A DNA stretch of 64,000 nt from RYN-230 sp963829725 (GCA_963829725.1 CAWHJW010000008.1:124001-188000), one strand, 5' to 3'. Counted from the first letter of the stretch, positions 16,678-25,557 are shown. Numbers and translations: made by a program. Notes: a model not told the origin generated them from the sequence alone.

Positions 16678-18342
16678 ATGGCAACTGAGGCAGTAGCTCC
16701 CACGACGAGGCCGGGGGACGTAGGCCTTAAACGGGAGATGGGCCTGATCGGCGCTACGTGGGCGTCCGAGACCTCGATCATCGGCTCAGGCTGGCTGTTC
16801 GGAGCGCTCTACGCCTCGCAGGCCGCGGGGCCGATCGCGCTGCTGGGCTGGGTCATCGGCGGCATTGCGGTCATCTTCCTGGCCCTGGTGCACGCGGAGC
16901 TGGGCGGCATGTACCCGGTCTCCGGCGGCACGGCGCGGTTCCCGCACCTGGCCTATGGCAGCGTGGCCGGCATCTCGTTCGGGTTCTTCTCCTGGGTGCA
17001 GGCCGTCACGGTGGCGCCCATCGAGTGCTTCGCGGTGATGCAGTATGGGTCGTACTACTGGCACGGCCTGTTTAACGTCAACGCGAACGGCGGGACCGGG
17101 CACGGCAACGTCACCACGCTCGGCTTCGTGATGACGGTCGTCCTCCTGGTGATCTTCACCGCGCTGAACTTCCTGGCCATGCGGCTGTTCTCCAAGGTCA
17201 ACGCCGGCATCACCTGGTGGAAGGTGGCCATCCCGGTCCTCACCATCATCGTGATGGCGTTCAAGTTCCACGGCGGCAACTTCACCAATCACGGCTTCAA
17301 CCCGTACGGCTGGAAGGCCCTGTTCGCGGCCATCCCGTCGGCGGGCATCGTGTTCGCCTACCTCGGCTTCGAGCAGGCCGACCAGCTGGCCGCCGAGATC
17401 AAGAACCCGCAGAAGAACCTGCCGCGGGCCATCATGCTGGCCACCTTCCTTGGCATCGCCATCTACGTCCTGCTGCAGGTCGTGTTCATCGGCGCGATGC
17501 CGAGCAGCCAGCTCGCCCACGGGTGGGCGAATATCAGCGACCCGGACATCCTGGCCGGGCCATTCGCTGGCCTGGCCGGGCTGGCCGGCCTCGCCTGGCT
17601 GGCAGTTGTCCTGCGGATCGACGCGTTCGTCTCACCGTTCGGCACCGGCCTGATATACCAGACCTCGAGCTCGCGAGTCGGTTACGGGCTCGGGCGTAAC
17701 CGGTACTTCCCGCAGTTCATGACCAAGGTCGACCCGCGGGGCATCCCGTGGGTCAGCCTGCTCGTGGCGTTCGTTGCCGGGCTGTTCTTCCTGCTGCCGT
17801 TCCCGAGCTGGCACTCCCTGGTCAGCCTGGTCACCGGGGCCAGCGTGCTGATGTACGCGGGCGCGCCGCTGGCCATGAGCGCATTCCGCAAGGAACTCCC
17901 AGAAGCGGACCGGCCCTACCGGGTCCCGGGCGGGGAAGTGGTCAGCCCGATCGCGTTCATCATCGCCAACATGCTCATCTACTGGTCCGGCTTCGAGACG
18001 GTCTGGAAGCTCGGCGTGGTGATCGTGATCGGCTACGTCCTGATCGGCTTCTTCATGGCGTTCGACCAGAACCGGCCGCCGCTGGACTGGAAGTCGGCCA
18101 CGTGGCTGCCGGTGTACCTGGTCGGCTTGGGCGTAATCTCCTGGCAGGGCCAGTTCAGCGGAGGCGCCGTGGCGGCGCCGCTGAACACCGGCCGCATCCC
18201 GTTCTGGTGGGACATGCTGGTCGTGGCCGTATTCAGCCTGATCATCTACTACTGGGCCCGGGTCACCTGCCTGCCCAAGAGGGAGATGCTCGACCTGGTC
18301 GCGCGGCAGTCCGGCATCGAGCCACCCGAGCGGGTGGCCTGA
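16678..18342 (+). CDS. APC-superfamily amino-acid permease
   Basis: The 554-residue integral membrane protein has about 12 hydrophobic helices in the amino acid-polyamine-organocation layout. The first is IGSGWLFGALYASQAAGP, the unwound TM1 motif. The conserved GIVFAYLGFEQADQLAAEIKNPQKNLPRAI follows in the middle and PLAMSAFRKELPEADRPYRVPGG near the C-terminus. These imply proton-coupled amino-acid uptake; the substrate is unknown. The gene stands alone, with a candidate palindromic operator upstream and a strong terminator hairpin 33 bases after the stop. Confidence 0.9.
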   Translation: MATEAVAPTTRPGDVGLKREMGLIGATWASETSIIGSGWLFGALYASQAAGPIALLGWVIGGIAVIFLALVHAELGGMYPVSGGTARFPHLAYGSVAGISFGFFSWVQAVTVAPIECFAVMQYGSYYWHGLFNVNANGGTGHGNVTTLGFVMTVVLLVIFTALNFLAMRLFSKVNAGITWWKVAIPVLTIIVMAFKFHGGNFTNHGFNPYGWKALFAAIPSAGIVFAYLGFEQADQLAAEIKNPQKNLPRAIMLATFLGIAIYVLLQVVFIGAMPSSQLAHGWANISDPDILAGPFAGLAGLAGLAWLAVVLRIDAFVSPFGTGLIYQTSSSRVGYGLGRNRYFPQFMTKVDPRGIPWVSLLVAFVAGLFFLLPFPSWHSLVSLVTGASVLMYAGAPLAMSAFRKELPEADRPYRVPGGEVVSPIAFIIANMLIYWSGFETVWKLGVVIVIGYVLIGFFMAFDQNRPPLDWKSATWLPVYLVGLGVISWQGQFSGGAVAAPLNTGRIPFWWDMLVVAVFSLIIYYWARVTCLPKREMLDLVARQSGIEPPERVA

Positions 18343-18374
18343 TCACAGGCTGACCGCCGCAACGAGTCCGCAGA

Positions 18375-18409
18375 ACTCTGGGCCCGTCCCTCGTGGGCGG
18401 GCCCAGAGT
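18375..18409 (+). terminator. Hairpin terminator after the permease
   Basis: ACTCTGGGCCCG at 18375-18386 pairs with CGGGCCCAGAGT at 18398-18409 across an 11-base loop region and is followed by CTTGTCGTGTG. It sits between the convergent permease and sodX genes and can serve as a terminator for both. Confidence 0.75.
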
Positions 18410-18429
18410 CTTGTCGTGTGGTCAGCTGC

Positions 18430-18762
18430 TCAGCGGCCCGGACGCCGCAACGGCCAGTACCGCAGCAGGACGCGCGCCTCGATCAGCCGGGCGGGCACCG
18501 GGCCGAACTGCCGGCTGTCCACGGCACCGGCTCCGGGGTTGTCCGACCCGAGCCACCAGTGCGCGTCCTGCTCCGGCCCGGCCCGCTTGACCAGCAGCAT
18601 GCCGGGCCGGGCCGGATGCCGGGCGATCACCACCTGCCCGGTCCTGATCCGCGGCGGCCGGGCCGTCCGCAGGCCCCGCCAGGTGAGCAGCCAGTCCCCC
18701 GGCCGCAGGGCCGGTTCCATGGACCGTTCCGCGACCGCAATCCGCCACAGCGGCCAGCGCAT
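18430..18762 (-). CDS. sodX: Nickel-type superoxide dismutase maturation protease
   Basis: The 110-residue protein is a minimal S24/S26-type signal-peptidase-like protease. The nucleophile lies in AERSMEPALRPGDWLL (Ser14) and the general-base lysine in LLVKRAG (Lys59), followed by WWLGSDNPGAG. It is divergent from sodN, the established sodX-sodN arrangement, where it removes the N-terminal propeptide so that His1 of NiSOD can bind nickel. The ATG at 18762 is chosen because GGGAGG lies directly upstream; the open frame further upstream lacks protease character. Confidence 0.9.
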   Translation of the reverse strand: MRWPLWRIAVAERSMEPALRPGDWLLTWRGLRTARPPRIRTGQVVIARHPARPGMLLVKRAGPEQDAHWWLGSDNPGAGAVDSRQFGPVPARLIEARVLLRYWPLRRPGR

Positions 18763-18845
18763 ATGCCCTCCCACGTTCACGCCGCGGCACACGGGGTAGT
18801 GTCGGTCCTCGGGTACCCATGATCCGACATGAGAAGAGGGGATCG

Positions 18846-19253
18846 ATGAGACTGCTGGCACGTCTCCTTGAGCCGAAGACCACGGCGCACGCCCACTGCG
18901 ACCTGCCCTGTGGTATCTACGATCCGGCCCAGGCGCGGATCGAGGCCGAGTCCGTCAAGGCGATCATCCAGAAGTACCACGACAGCCAGGACCCGGCGTT
19001 CCAGACGCGCGCGCTGATCATCAAGGAGCAGCGTTCTGAGCTGGTCAAGCACCACTTGTGGGTGCTCTGGACGGACTACTTCAAGCCACCGCACTTCGAG
19101 AAGTATCCGCAGCTGCACCAGCTGTTCAACGAGGCCACCAAGCTGGCCGGCGCGAGCGGCACCAAGGGCAGCGCGGACGTGGCCACCGCCGACGAGCTGC
19201 TGGCCAAGATCGAGGAGATCAGCAAGATCTTCTGGGAGACAAAGCAGGGCTGA
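18846..19253 (+). CDS. sodN: Nickel superoxide dismutase precursor
   Basis: The 135-residue NiSOD precursor dismutates superoxide in the cytoplasm. The nickel hook HCDLPCGIYDP starts at residue 17, so maturation should remove MRLLARLLEPKTTAHA and expose His1, with Cys2 and Cys6 as ligands. The rest is the four-helix bundle with IKEQRSELVKHHLWVLWTDYFKP, a conserved NiSOD block. The start has an AGAAGAGGGG ribosome-binding site. The gene is divergent from sodX with 83 bases between them. In other actinobacteria nickel (Nur) controls Ni/Fe SOD balance; no Nur box was identified here. Confidence 0.96.
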   Translation: MRLLARLLEPKTTAHAHCDLPCGIYDPAQARIEAESVKAIIQKYHDSQDPAFQTRALIIKEQRSELVKHHLWVLWTDYFKPPHFEKYPQLHQLFNEATKLAGASGTKGSADVATADELLAKIEEISKIFWETKQG

Positions 19254-19272
19254 CCCTGGCATCTCTCCCACC

Positions 19273-19308
19273 CAGAGGCCGCGCGGGCAACTGCCCGGGT
19301 GGCCTCTG
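19273..19308 (+). terminator. Hairpin terminator after sodN
   Basis: CAGAGGCC at 19273-19280 pairs with GGCCTCTG at 19301-19308, with an inner CGGGCA/TGCCCG stem. It begins 20 bases after the sodN stop and no gene lies close downstream on the same strand. Confidence 0.7.
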
Positions 19309-19523
19309 GCATGCTGGGACTTGGGGCAGGCCCGCCCGGGCCCTAGGGTGGCCAGTGCAGGCGACCCGCCGAGCCAGCTGCGCCGCCGCGCTGGTCAGAG
19401 GCGAATTACGTGATCATTACACGGGGCGCCGCGTCAGCGGTGCCCCGCCGCGGACGGTAGGTTTCAAGGCAACACCACGATGGCCGCCAGTGAGCAGGAC
19501 CGCCGGCGGCATGGAGGACGACC

Positions 19524-19982
19524 GTGACGGAAGAGACGACCGCGCCTGCGGCTGCGGCCGTGCCCACCGCAGTCCGCGGCGAGCGGGCGCCCCAGGATGC
19601 CCGCGACCGGGTCACGATCCGGATGCCGGCCGAGGGCGCCTACTTGTCCGTGCTCCGCACAGCCACCGCCGGGCTGGCCGCCCGCCTCGACTTCACCCTG
19701 GACGAGATCGAGGACCTGCGGATCGCCGTGGACGAGGCGTGCGGCCTGCTGCTCAGCCAGGCAGCCCCGGGCGCCAGCCTCGACTGCGACTTCACCCTGG
19801 CCGAGGACAGCATGACGATCACCGTGTCGGTGCGGAGCCAGCGGGCGCAGCTGCCGGCCCGGGACACCTTCGCCTGGACGGTGCTGGCCGCGCTGGCCGG
19901 CAGCGTGGATGCGTGGTCCGGGCCGGGGGACACGCTGACCGTCATGCTCCGCAAGACCCGGGCGCTGTCGAGGTCCGGGTGA
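19524..19982 (+). CDS. Anti-sigma factor, RsbW-like histidine-kinase ATPase
   Basis: The 152-residue protein is a compact GHKL ATPase of the RsbW/SpoIIAB group. After a Pro/Ala-rich head, FTLDEIEDLRIAVDEACGLLL is the N-box helix with Glu and Asp in place; a degenerate G1/G2 region follows and DTLTVMLRKTRAL ends the domain. It overlaps the downstream sigma gene by GTGA, so the two are translationally coupled and this is very probably the cognate anti-sigma factor. GGAGG lies 6 bases before the GTG. No anti-anti-sigma gene (STAS) is adjacent. Confidence 0.85.
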   Translation: MTEETTAPAAAAVPTAVRGERAPQDARDRVTIRMPAEGAYLSVLRTATAGLAARLDFTLDEIEDLRIAVDEACGLLLSQAAPGASLDCDFTLAEDSMTITVSVRSQRAQLPARDTFAWTVLAALAGSVDAWSGPGDTLTVMLRKTRALSRSG

Positions 19983-20884
19983 CCGAGGAGATCGGGGTCC
20001 GGGTGCCCCGCAACGCGGACGCCCGGGTGGCGGGCGAGCTGGAACCCGGCGTGACCGCCGAGTTCGAGGTCGAGGTAGAAGTCGAGGTCGAGGTCGTGAC
20101 CCCGGCGCCGCGGATCCAGCATGCCGTCCCGGACCGGGGACGCGCCCGTGAGCTGTTCGAGCGGCTGGCCCGGCTGCCCGTGGGGGACCCGGAACGGCTC
20201 CGGATCCGCGGTGAGCTGGTCGAGCTGCACCTGCCGCTGGTGGAGTACCTGGCCCGCCGGTTCCGCAACCGGGGGGAATGGCTCGACGACCTGACCCAGG
20301 TGGCCACGATTGGCCTGATCAAGTCGATTGACCGGTTCGACCTGGCCCGGGGCGTCGAATTCTCCACGTACGCGACGCCCACCATCGTGGGCGAGATCAA
20401 GCGCCATTTCCGCGACAAGGGCTGGGCCGTCCGGGTGCCCCGGCGGCTGCAGGAACTCAAGCTGGCGCTGACCAAGGCCATCGGTGACCTCGCGCAGCGC
20501 GAGGGCCGCGCCCCCACGGTCGCGGAGATCGCCGCCCACTTGCAGATGACCGAGGAAGAGGTTCTGGAGGGGCTGGAATCGGCCAATGCCTACTCCACCG
20601 TGTCCCTCGACGCGCCGGACTCCGGGGACGATGACGCGCCCGCGGTCGCGGAATCGCTCGGCATGCTGGACGACGCGCTGGAAGGGGTCGAGTACCGGGA
20701 ATCGCTCAAGCCATTGCTCGAGCAGCTGCCCAGCCGGGAGAAGCGGATCCTGCTGCTGCGTTTCTTCGGCAACATGACCCAGTCGCAGATCGCTAACGAG
20801 CTGGGCATCTCCCAGATGCACGTGTCCCGCCTGCTGGCCAGGACCCTGGCCCAGCTCCGGGACGGCCTGACCGCGGAGGACTGA
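19979..20884 (+). CDS. SigB/SigF-type RNA polymerase sigma factor
   Basis: The 301-residue sigma-70 group 3 factor contains region 2 (LVEYLARRFRNRGEWLDDLTQVATIGLIKSIDRFDLARGVEFSTYATPTIVGEIKRHFRDKGW), region 3 (VPRRLQELKLALTKAI...APTVAEIAAHL) and region 4 (LPSREKRILLLRFFGNMTQSQIANELGISQMHVSRLLARTL). The sequence is typical of actinobacterial general-stress or sporulation SigB/SigF paralogues. The GTG start overlaps the anti-sigma stop in GTGA. The N-terminal 65 residues form an unusual acidic head with EVEVEVEVEVV, produced by an imperfect GAGGTC hexamer repeat. Confidence 0.92.
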   Translation: MTEEIGVRVPRNADARVAGELEPGVTAEFEVEVEVEVEVVTPAPRIQHAVPDRGRARELFERLARLPVGDPERLRIRGELVELHLPLVEYLARRFRNRGEWLDDLTQVATIGLIKSIDRFDLARGVEFSTYATPTIVGEIKRHFRDKGWAVRVPRRLQELKLALTKAIGDLAQREGRAPTVAEIAAHLQMTEEEVLEGLESANAYSTVSLDAPDSGDDDAPAVAESLGMLDDALEGVEYRESLKPLLEQLPSREKRILLLRFFGNMTQSQIANELGISQMHVSRLLARTLAQLRDGLTAED

Positions 20885-20965
20885 CCGGCCCAGCCGGGCG
20901 AGCCGGACGGGCCAGCCGGGCGAGCCGGGCGGGCCAGCTTGGCGAGCCGGGCGGGCCGGCCCGCG
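20885..20965. repeat. Imperfect tandem repeats after the sigma factor gene
   Basis: A 22-23-base unit with the core GGCCAGCCGGGCGAGCCGG occurs about three times in succession right after the sigma stop. It lies in the convergent gap before the membrane-protein gene. No function is apparent. Confidence 0.75.
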
Positions 20966-20988
20966 CTGGGCTGGGCAGCGTGCGCGGC

Positions 20989-21378
20989 TCAGCCCGGGTG
21001 GCGGTCGCCCGCCAGGGCGCGCAGGCTCGGCGGCGCCAGCAGCGCGGCGAACCCGGCCACCGCGAGCACCAGGCACGGCACGCCCCAGTCGTAGCGGCCG
21101 CCCTGGACCAGGTAGATGCCGACGATGCCGAAAAACAGCTGGGTGAGCAGGGCGGGCGTCCGGCTCCACCGGCGGCTGCGGGCCAGCCCGGCCGCCACCC
21201 AGGCCAGCGCGACCGCGGTGGCCAGCCCGATGAGGGTCAGCGCGATGCCGCTGCCCTGCTGGTAGGACTGGCCGCCCGCGGCATCCACCCCGGCCAGCAC
21301 GCTGGCCGCCAGCACCACGACAGCCTCGGCGGCCTGCGCTCCCGCCGCGCCGAGCAGGCTCGGCGGCCTCTCCCCCAT
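20989..21378 (-). CDS. Small integral membrane protein of unknown function
   Basis: The 129-residue protein has four predicted hydrophobic helices (AVVVLAASVLAGV, IALTLIGLATAVALAWVAAGLA, LLTQLFFGIVGIYLV, CLVLAVAGFAALLAPPSL), with RSRRWSR as a cytoplasmic loop. It resembles small actinobacterial membrane proteins that recur next to lipid-kinase genes, but no family function is known to me. It is transcribed divergently from the lipid kinase, with 37 bases between the starts, so the promoters must overlap. Confidence 0.7.
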   Translation of the reverse strand: MGERPPSLLGAAGAQAAEAVVVLAASVLAGVDAAGGQSYQQGSGIALTLIGLATAVALAWVAAGLARSRRWSRTPALLTQLFFGIVGIYLVQGGRYDWGVPCLVLAVAGFAALLAPPSLRALAGDRHPG

Positions 21379-21415
21379 ATCTCCCGCGTCCCTCCGTGCT
21401 CGCTAACCTGAGCGC

Positions 21416-22423
21416 GTGCGCGCGCTCCTCATCGTCAACCCACGTGCCACCACAACCACCCGGCTGCGCCGGGATGTCATCGCGGCTGCCCTGGCGTCCC
21501 AGATGGATCTGGAGGTCGTAGAGACACGCTACCGGGGCCACGCCGCCGCGCTGGCCGCAGCGGCCGCCTCCGACGGCCACGAGCTCGTGCTGACCCTCGG
21601 CGGCGATGGCACCGTCAACGAGGCCATCAACGGGCTGCTGGGCAGCGGCCCGGGCCCGTCCCCGGACGGGCCGTCCCCGGACAGGCCGTCCCCGGACGGC
21701 CCCGGGACGGACCCCGCGGTGCCCGCGGTGCCCGCGCTGGCCGCGCTGCCGGGCGGGAACGCCAACGTGTTCACCCGGGCGCTCGGGCTGGCCACCGACC
21801 CGGTGGACGCGACCGGTTCGGTCATCGAGGCGGTGCGGGCGGGCCGGAGCCGGCGCATCGGCCTGGGCCGGGCCGAGGCCGCCGGGCTGCCGGACCGGTA
21901 TTTCGCCTTCAACGCCGGGCTGGGCCTGGACGCGGAGGTGGTCCGCGCCATCGAGGGACTGCGGGCCCGCGGCCGCACCGCCACTCCCGGCCTGTACCTG
22001 TGGACCGCGCTGCGCCAGTACTACGCGGTCACCGACCGGCGCCATCCCGCCCTCCTCCTGGAACGCGACGGCCAGCCGCCGGTGGGCCACCTCTTCTTCG
22101 GGTTTGTCTCGAATACCGCGCCCTGGACCTACCTGGGCCGGCGGCCGGTGAACCCCAGTCCGGCGGCGGCATTCAACGCCGGGCTGGATCTTTTCGCCCT
22201 CCGCCGGCTCGCCACCCTCGGCACGCTCAATGCCCTGCGGCAGATGATTTCCCGGCGGTCCGGGCCGCCGGCCGGCCGGGACGTGCTGAGCCTGCACGAC
22301 GAGCGGCTCCTCCGGTTCTCCTCGACCCGGCCGGTGGCCCTTCAGGTGGATGGCGAGTATGTGGGGGAACAGGAGAGTGTCACGTTTCGCTCGGTTCCGG
22401 ATGCTCTGCGGGTAATTGCCTGA
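21416..22423 (+). CDS. Diacylglycerol kinase-family lipid kinase
   Basis: The 335-residue protein begins MRALLIVNPRATTTT and carries the DAGK catalytic motif LTLGGDGTVNEAINGLL (about residues 59-75), the ALPGGNANVFTRALGL nucleotide-loop motif and AFNAGLGLDAEVV. It belongs to the YegS/DagB/BmrU fold and phosphorylates diacylglycerol or a related lipid. A stretch of repeated PSPDGPSPDRPSPDGP between the catalytic motif and the next strand comes from a tandem CCGTCCCCGGACGG repeat and is probably a surface loop. The GTG start at 21416 is taken. Confidence 0.88.
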   Translation: MRALLIVNPRATTTTRLRRDVIAAALASQMDLEVVETRYRGHAAALAAAAASDGHELVLTLGGDGTVNEAINGLLGSGPGPSPDGPSPDRPSPDGPGTDPAVPAVPALAALPGGNANVFTRALGLATDPVDATGSVIEAVRAGRSRRIGLGRAEAAGLPDRYFAFNAGLGLDAEVVRAIEGLRARGRTATPGLYLWTALRQYYAVTDRRHPALLLERDGQPPVGHLFFGFVSNTAPWTYLGRRPVNPSPAAAFNAGLDLFALRRLATLGTLNALRQMISRRSGPPAGRDVLSLHDERLLRFSSTRPVALQVDGEYVGEQESVTFRSVPDALRVIA

Positions 22424-22757
22424 CAGACCCGGAACAGCGGCTGATGTGACCCATCAGACGTGGAAATCCCGCTGAACCTTTGCCAAATAGTCTTGCGTTT
22501 GATTCCTGACCTTGACAGGCTAGAACCCGGTTCGGGTGAGGGCGTCCTGCGCTGCCGTTTGGCAGGTCTTGGCGCTCGGGTCACCATTGTGCGGCCCCGG
22601 GCCAGAGTTCGGCGCACAACGCTGGCTCGAGCGCAGTACAACCCCCGGGAAGCTGTACGGTCCCGACAAAGGTCCAGCTCGTGAAATCGTTCACAAGCTA
22701 CCGGGCTGAGACCGCCAACCCGGGCCATGAGCCCGGCCGCCAAGAAGGAGTGGACGC
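22424..22757. other. Long 5' region of whiB1
   Basis: These 334 bases hold no gene. They are less G+C-rich near 22460-22520 and contain CTTGACAGGCTAGAAC near 22510 and TACAACC and TACGGT near 22638-22660, which are possible promoter elements. whiB1 genes usually have long upstream regions with cAMP-receptor-protein control; no clear TGTGA-N6-TCACA site was found. AAGAAGGAG lies directly before the start. Confidence 0.5.
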
Positions 22758-23012
22758 ATGGACTGGCGCCACGACGCCGCCTGCCGTGACGTGGACCCGG
22801 AGCTGTTCTTCCCGATCGGGAATACTGGGCCCGCGCTACTCCAGATCGAGGAAGCCAAGCAGGTCTGCCGTCGCTGCCCCGCGATCGAACTGTGCCTGCA
22901 ATGGGCCCTGGAAAGCGGCCAGGATTCCGGCGTATGGGGCGGGATGAGCGAGGACGAGCGGCGCGCCGCGAAGCGGCGGGCCAGCCGGACACGCGCCCGC
23001 GCCCACGTCTGA
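22758..23012 (+). CDS. whiB1: WhiB-family [4Fe-4S] transcriptional regulator WhiB1
   Basis: The 84-residue protein matches M. tuberculosis WhiB1 closely by recall: the MDWRH start, DPELFFP, GVWGGMSEDERRA and the basic tail RRASRTRARAHV. The four iron-sulfur cysteines are Cys9, Cys37, Cys40 and Cys46. WhiB1 binds a nitric-oxide-sensitive [4Fe-4S] cluster, contacts the housekeeping sigma factor and is essential in mycobacteria. Its neighbour pdtaS, convergent here, is also next to whiB1 in mycobacteria. Confidence 0.95.
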   Translation: MDWRHDAACRDVDPELFFPIGNTGPALLQIEEAKQVCRRCPAIELCLQWALESGQDSGVWGGMSEDERRAAKRRASRTRARAHV

Positions 23013-23042
23013 CCGGCCAGGCCTTCGCGCCCGGCGGGTCAG

Positions 23043-24611
23043 TCAGGTGGCCGGCCGGCCAGCGCCGGGGCCGCCCGCCGCACCGGCCTGGCCGGGCCGT
23101 GCGGCACCGCCCCGGCCGGGGGCCGGTAACGTGGCCGCGGCGTCCAGCGGAAGGTCGACGACCGCCCGGGTACCGCCGCCCGCCCGCGGCTTCACCTCCA
23201 GCCGCCCGCCCAGCTCGGTCAGCACCAGGGTGCGGACGATCTGCAGGCCGAGGCTGGTCGCTGAGTCCAGGTCGAACTCCTCCGGCAGCCCGACGCCGTT
23301 GTCGGCCACCGCCACCGTGAGCCGGTCCTGGCTGCGGGACACGGCGACCTCCAGCATCCCGCCCTGGCCGCCGTCCTGGCCCTGCGCCAGGCCGTGCTGC
23401 AGCGCGTTCTGCAGCAACTCGGCCAGCACCAGGGCGAGCGGCGTGGCGACTGCCGAGGGCAGCAGGCCGAACCGGCCGTTCAGGACCGGTCTTACCTGGG
23501 CTTCCGCCGACGACACTTCGCCGGCCATGGCCGCCACCCGCTCGGCCACCTCGTCGAAGTCCACGATCTCCTCGGGTGCGTGGGAGAGCGTCTCGTGCAC
23601 GGTGGCGATCGAGCCCACCCGGCGCACCGCCTCCTCCAGCGCGGCCCGCGCCTCGGGGGCCTCCATCCGCCGGGCCTGCAGCCGGAGCAGGGCCGCGACC
23701 GTCTGCAGGTTGTTCTTCACCCGGTGATGGATCTCCCGGATGGTGGCGTCCTTGGTCATCAGCTCGCGCTCGCGGTGCCGCAGTTCGGTCACGTCCCTGA
23801 CCAGCACCAGGGCTCCGGTACGCAGCCCGTTCACGACCAGCGGGATGGCCCGCAGCTGGACCACCGACCCGTTGCCCTCCACCTCGGTCTCCCGGGGGGC
23901 GCGCCCGCTGGCAGTGACCATGAGCGAGTCATCGGTGGGCCGCCCCGGGGCGCACAGCCGGGCGGTCAGCGACCCGAGCTCGGCCCCGACCAGATCGGCG
24001 GCCAGGCCGAGCCGGCGGTAGGCGGACAGCGCGTTGGGGCTGGCGTAACTGACCTTGCCGGAGCGCCCGAGCCGCAGCAGGCCGTCCCCGACCCGGGGCG
24101 AGCGGACCAGGGCCGGCTGCTGCCCGGGCCAGGGGAACATGCCCGACGCGACCATCTGGGCCAGGTCGTCCGCGCCCTTGAGGTAGGTCAGCTCCAGGCG
24201 GCTCGGGGTGCGCGCCGAGCTCAGGTTGGTGCTCCGCTCGATCACCGCGATGACCCGGCCTTCCCTGGTCACCGGGATCGACTCGCGGCGGACCGGGACG
24301 CCGCGGGTCCACTCCGGGTCGCCCTCCCGGCAGATCCGCCGCTCCCGCCGGGCGGAGTCGAGGAAGGGCCGGGCCCCGGTGGACGCGAACGACCCCACCA
24401 CGTCGTCGTGGAACGTGGTGGGCCCGGTGGTCGGGCGCATCTGGGCGAGCACGACCCAGCCGGAGGAGTCCTGCAGCGGCGCCCACAGGACCAGGTCCGC
24501 GAAGGACAGGTCGGCCAGCAGCTGCCAGTCCGAGACGAGCGCGTGCAGCCACTGGACGTCGGCCGTGGTCAGCGCCGTATGGCGGCGGGCAAGGTCATTG
24601 AGCGTGGGCAC
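23043..24611 (-). CDS. pdtaS: Sensor histidine kinase PdtaS (GAF-PAS-HisKA_2-HATPase)
   Basis: The 522-residue soluble kinase has an N-terminal GAF-like domain (to about residue 150), a PAS domain (about 170-280) and the HisKA_2 motif TIREIHHRVKNNLQTVAALLRLQARR with His295/296. The ATPase domain follows with ELLQNALQHG (N box), VADNGVGLPEEFD (G1) and SLGLQIVRTL (G2). The C-terminus is Pro/Gly/Ala-rich. PdtaS phosphorylates the ANTAR antiterminator PdtaR; the pdtaR gene is not in this window. No transmembrane helices are present. The start is a GTG at 24611. Confidence 0.93.
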   Translation of the reverse strand: MPTLNDLARRHTALTTADVQWLHALVSDWQLLADLSFADLVLWAPLQDSSGWVVLAQMRPTTGPTTFHDDVVGSFASTGARPFLDSARRERRICREGDPEWTRGVPVRRESIPVTREGRVIAVIERSTNLSSARTPSRLELTYLKGADDLAQMVASGMFPWPGQQPALVRSPRVGDGLLRLGRSGKVSYASPNALSAYRRLGLAADLVGAELGSLTARLCAPGRPTDDSLMVTASGRAPRETEVEGNGSVVQLRAIPLVVNGLRTGALVLVRDVTELRHRERELMTKDATIREIHHRVKNNLQTVAALLRLQARRMEAPEARAALEEAVRRVGSIATVHETLSHAPEEIVDFDEVAERVAAMAGEVSSAEAQVRPVLNGRFGLLPSAVATPLALVLAELLQNALQHGLAQGQDGGQGGMLEVAVSRSQDRLTVAVADNGVGLPEEFDLDSATSLGLQIVRTLVLTELGGRLEVKPRAGGGTRAVVDLPLDAAATLPAPGRGGAARPGQAGAAGGPGAGRPAT

Positions 24612-24760
24612 CTAGTCATCATCGCTTATCACGGTCACCGGCTGGTCCGGCCTCCCGCCCGGGCCACCCTCACCGCCACACAGTCCTGCCTGCCGGTAGG
24701 CGTGGACGCCAGGTTGGGGCATCATGTGCGGAACGCACACTCCGCGGGAAGGAGGTGAGC

Positions 24761-25528
24761 GTGACCACGTCTCCGGCCGTCCGCGACGACCCGTCCGCCC
24801 CGCGAGGCGTGCCGCCACGGATCCCCAAGTACTACGCGGTGAAACGCCAGCTGCTGGAGCTGACGCAGGCCATGGCCCCGGGCAGCCCGGTTCCCCCGGA
24901 ACGGGAGCTGGCCCAGCGCTACGGCACCTCGCGGACCACGGTGCGGCAGGCCCTGGCCGAGCTGGTGGTCGAGGGACGGCTGCTGCGCATGCAGGGCAAG
25001 GGCACCTTCGTGGCCAAGCCGAAGGTGGCCCAGCTACTGGAGCTGGCCAGCTACACCCAGGGGATGCGGGCGCACGGCCTGCACCCGCAGACCCGGATCC
25101 TGGACACCAGCTACGTCCCGGCCGACGCCCAGCTGTCCGAGCTGCTCGCCATCCCGCCCGGCGGCCGGGTGCTGCGCATCCACCGGCTGCGGCTGGCCGA
25201 TGGTGAGCCGATGTCCACCGACACCTCGCACCTGCCCGCCCGGCGGTTCCCCGGGCTGCGCCGCAACCTGGACCGGTACGCGTCCCTGTACGAGGCGCTG
25301 GCCACGGCGTACGGCGTCCAGCTGGCCGAGGCCGAGGAGACGATCGAGACCGTGCTGGCCGGCCCGGAGGACGCCCGGCTGCTCGGGGTGGACGTCGGGA
25401 TGCCGCTGCTGCTGCTGTCCCGGCAGGCGTTCGACGTCTCGGCCGAGCCGGTGGAGTGGGCCCAGTCCAAGTACCGCGGCGACCGCTACAAGCTGGTCAC
25501 CCGGCTGCGCCGGGACTGGGCCGGGTAG
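24761..25528 (+). CDS. GntR/HutC-family regulator, DasR-like
   Basis: The 255-residue protein has a GntR winged helix (PKYYAVKRQLLELTQAMAPGSPVPPERELAQRYGTSRTTVRQALAELVVEGRL...GKGTFVAKPKV) followed by a UTRA ligand domain with ASYTQGMRAHGLHP and AEAEETIETVLAGPEDARLLGVDVGMPLLLLSRQAFD. The match to Streptomyces DasR, the N-acetylglucosamine/glucosamine-6-phosphate sensor, extends to the C-terminal SKYRGDRYKLV. It may control amino-sugar uptake genes elsewhere. Two GTG codons are possible; 24761 is preferred because GGAGG ends 5 bases upstream. The first four codons of the alternative add only Val-Ser. Confidence 0.88.
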   Translation: MTTSPAVRDDPSAPRGVPPRIPKYYAVKRQLLELTQAMAPGSPVPPERELAQRYGTSRTTVRQALAELVVEGRLLRMQGKGTFVAKPKVAQLLELASYTQGMRAHGLHPQTRILDTSYVPADAQLSELLAIPPGGRVLRIHRLRLADGEPMSTDTSHLPARRFPGLRRNLDRYASLYEALATAYGVQLAEAEETIETVLAGPEDARLLGVDVGMPLLLLSRQAFDVSAEPVEWAQSKYRGDRYKLVTRLRRDWAG

Positions 25529-25557
25529 CGCCCGCCTGCCCCCCCGGGGCAGGGAAC

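Noticed and set aside
19640..22297. An 885-codon minus-strand frame opposite the sigma and lipid-kinase genes
   Set aside because: It overlaps three well supported genes and its composition is Pro/Gly/Arg-rich without motifs.
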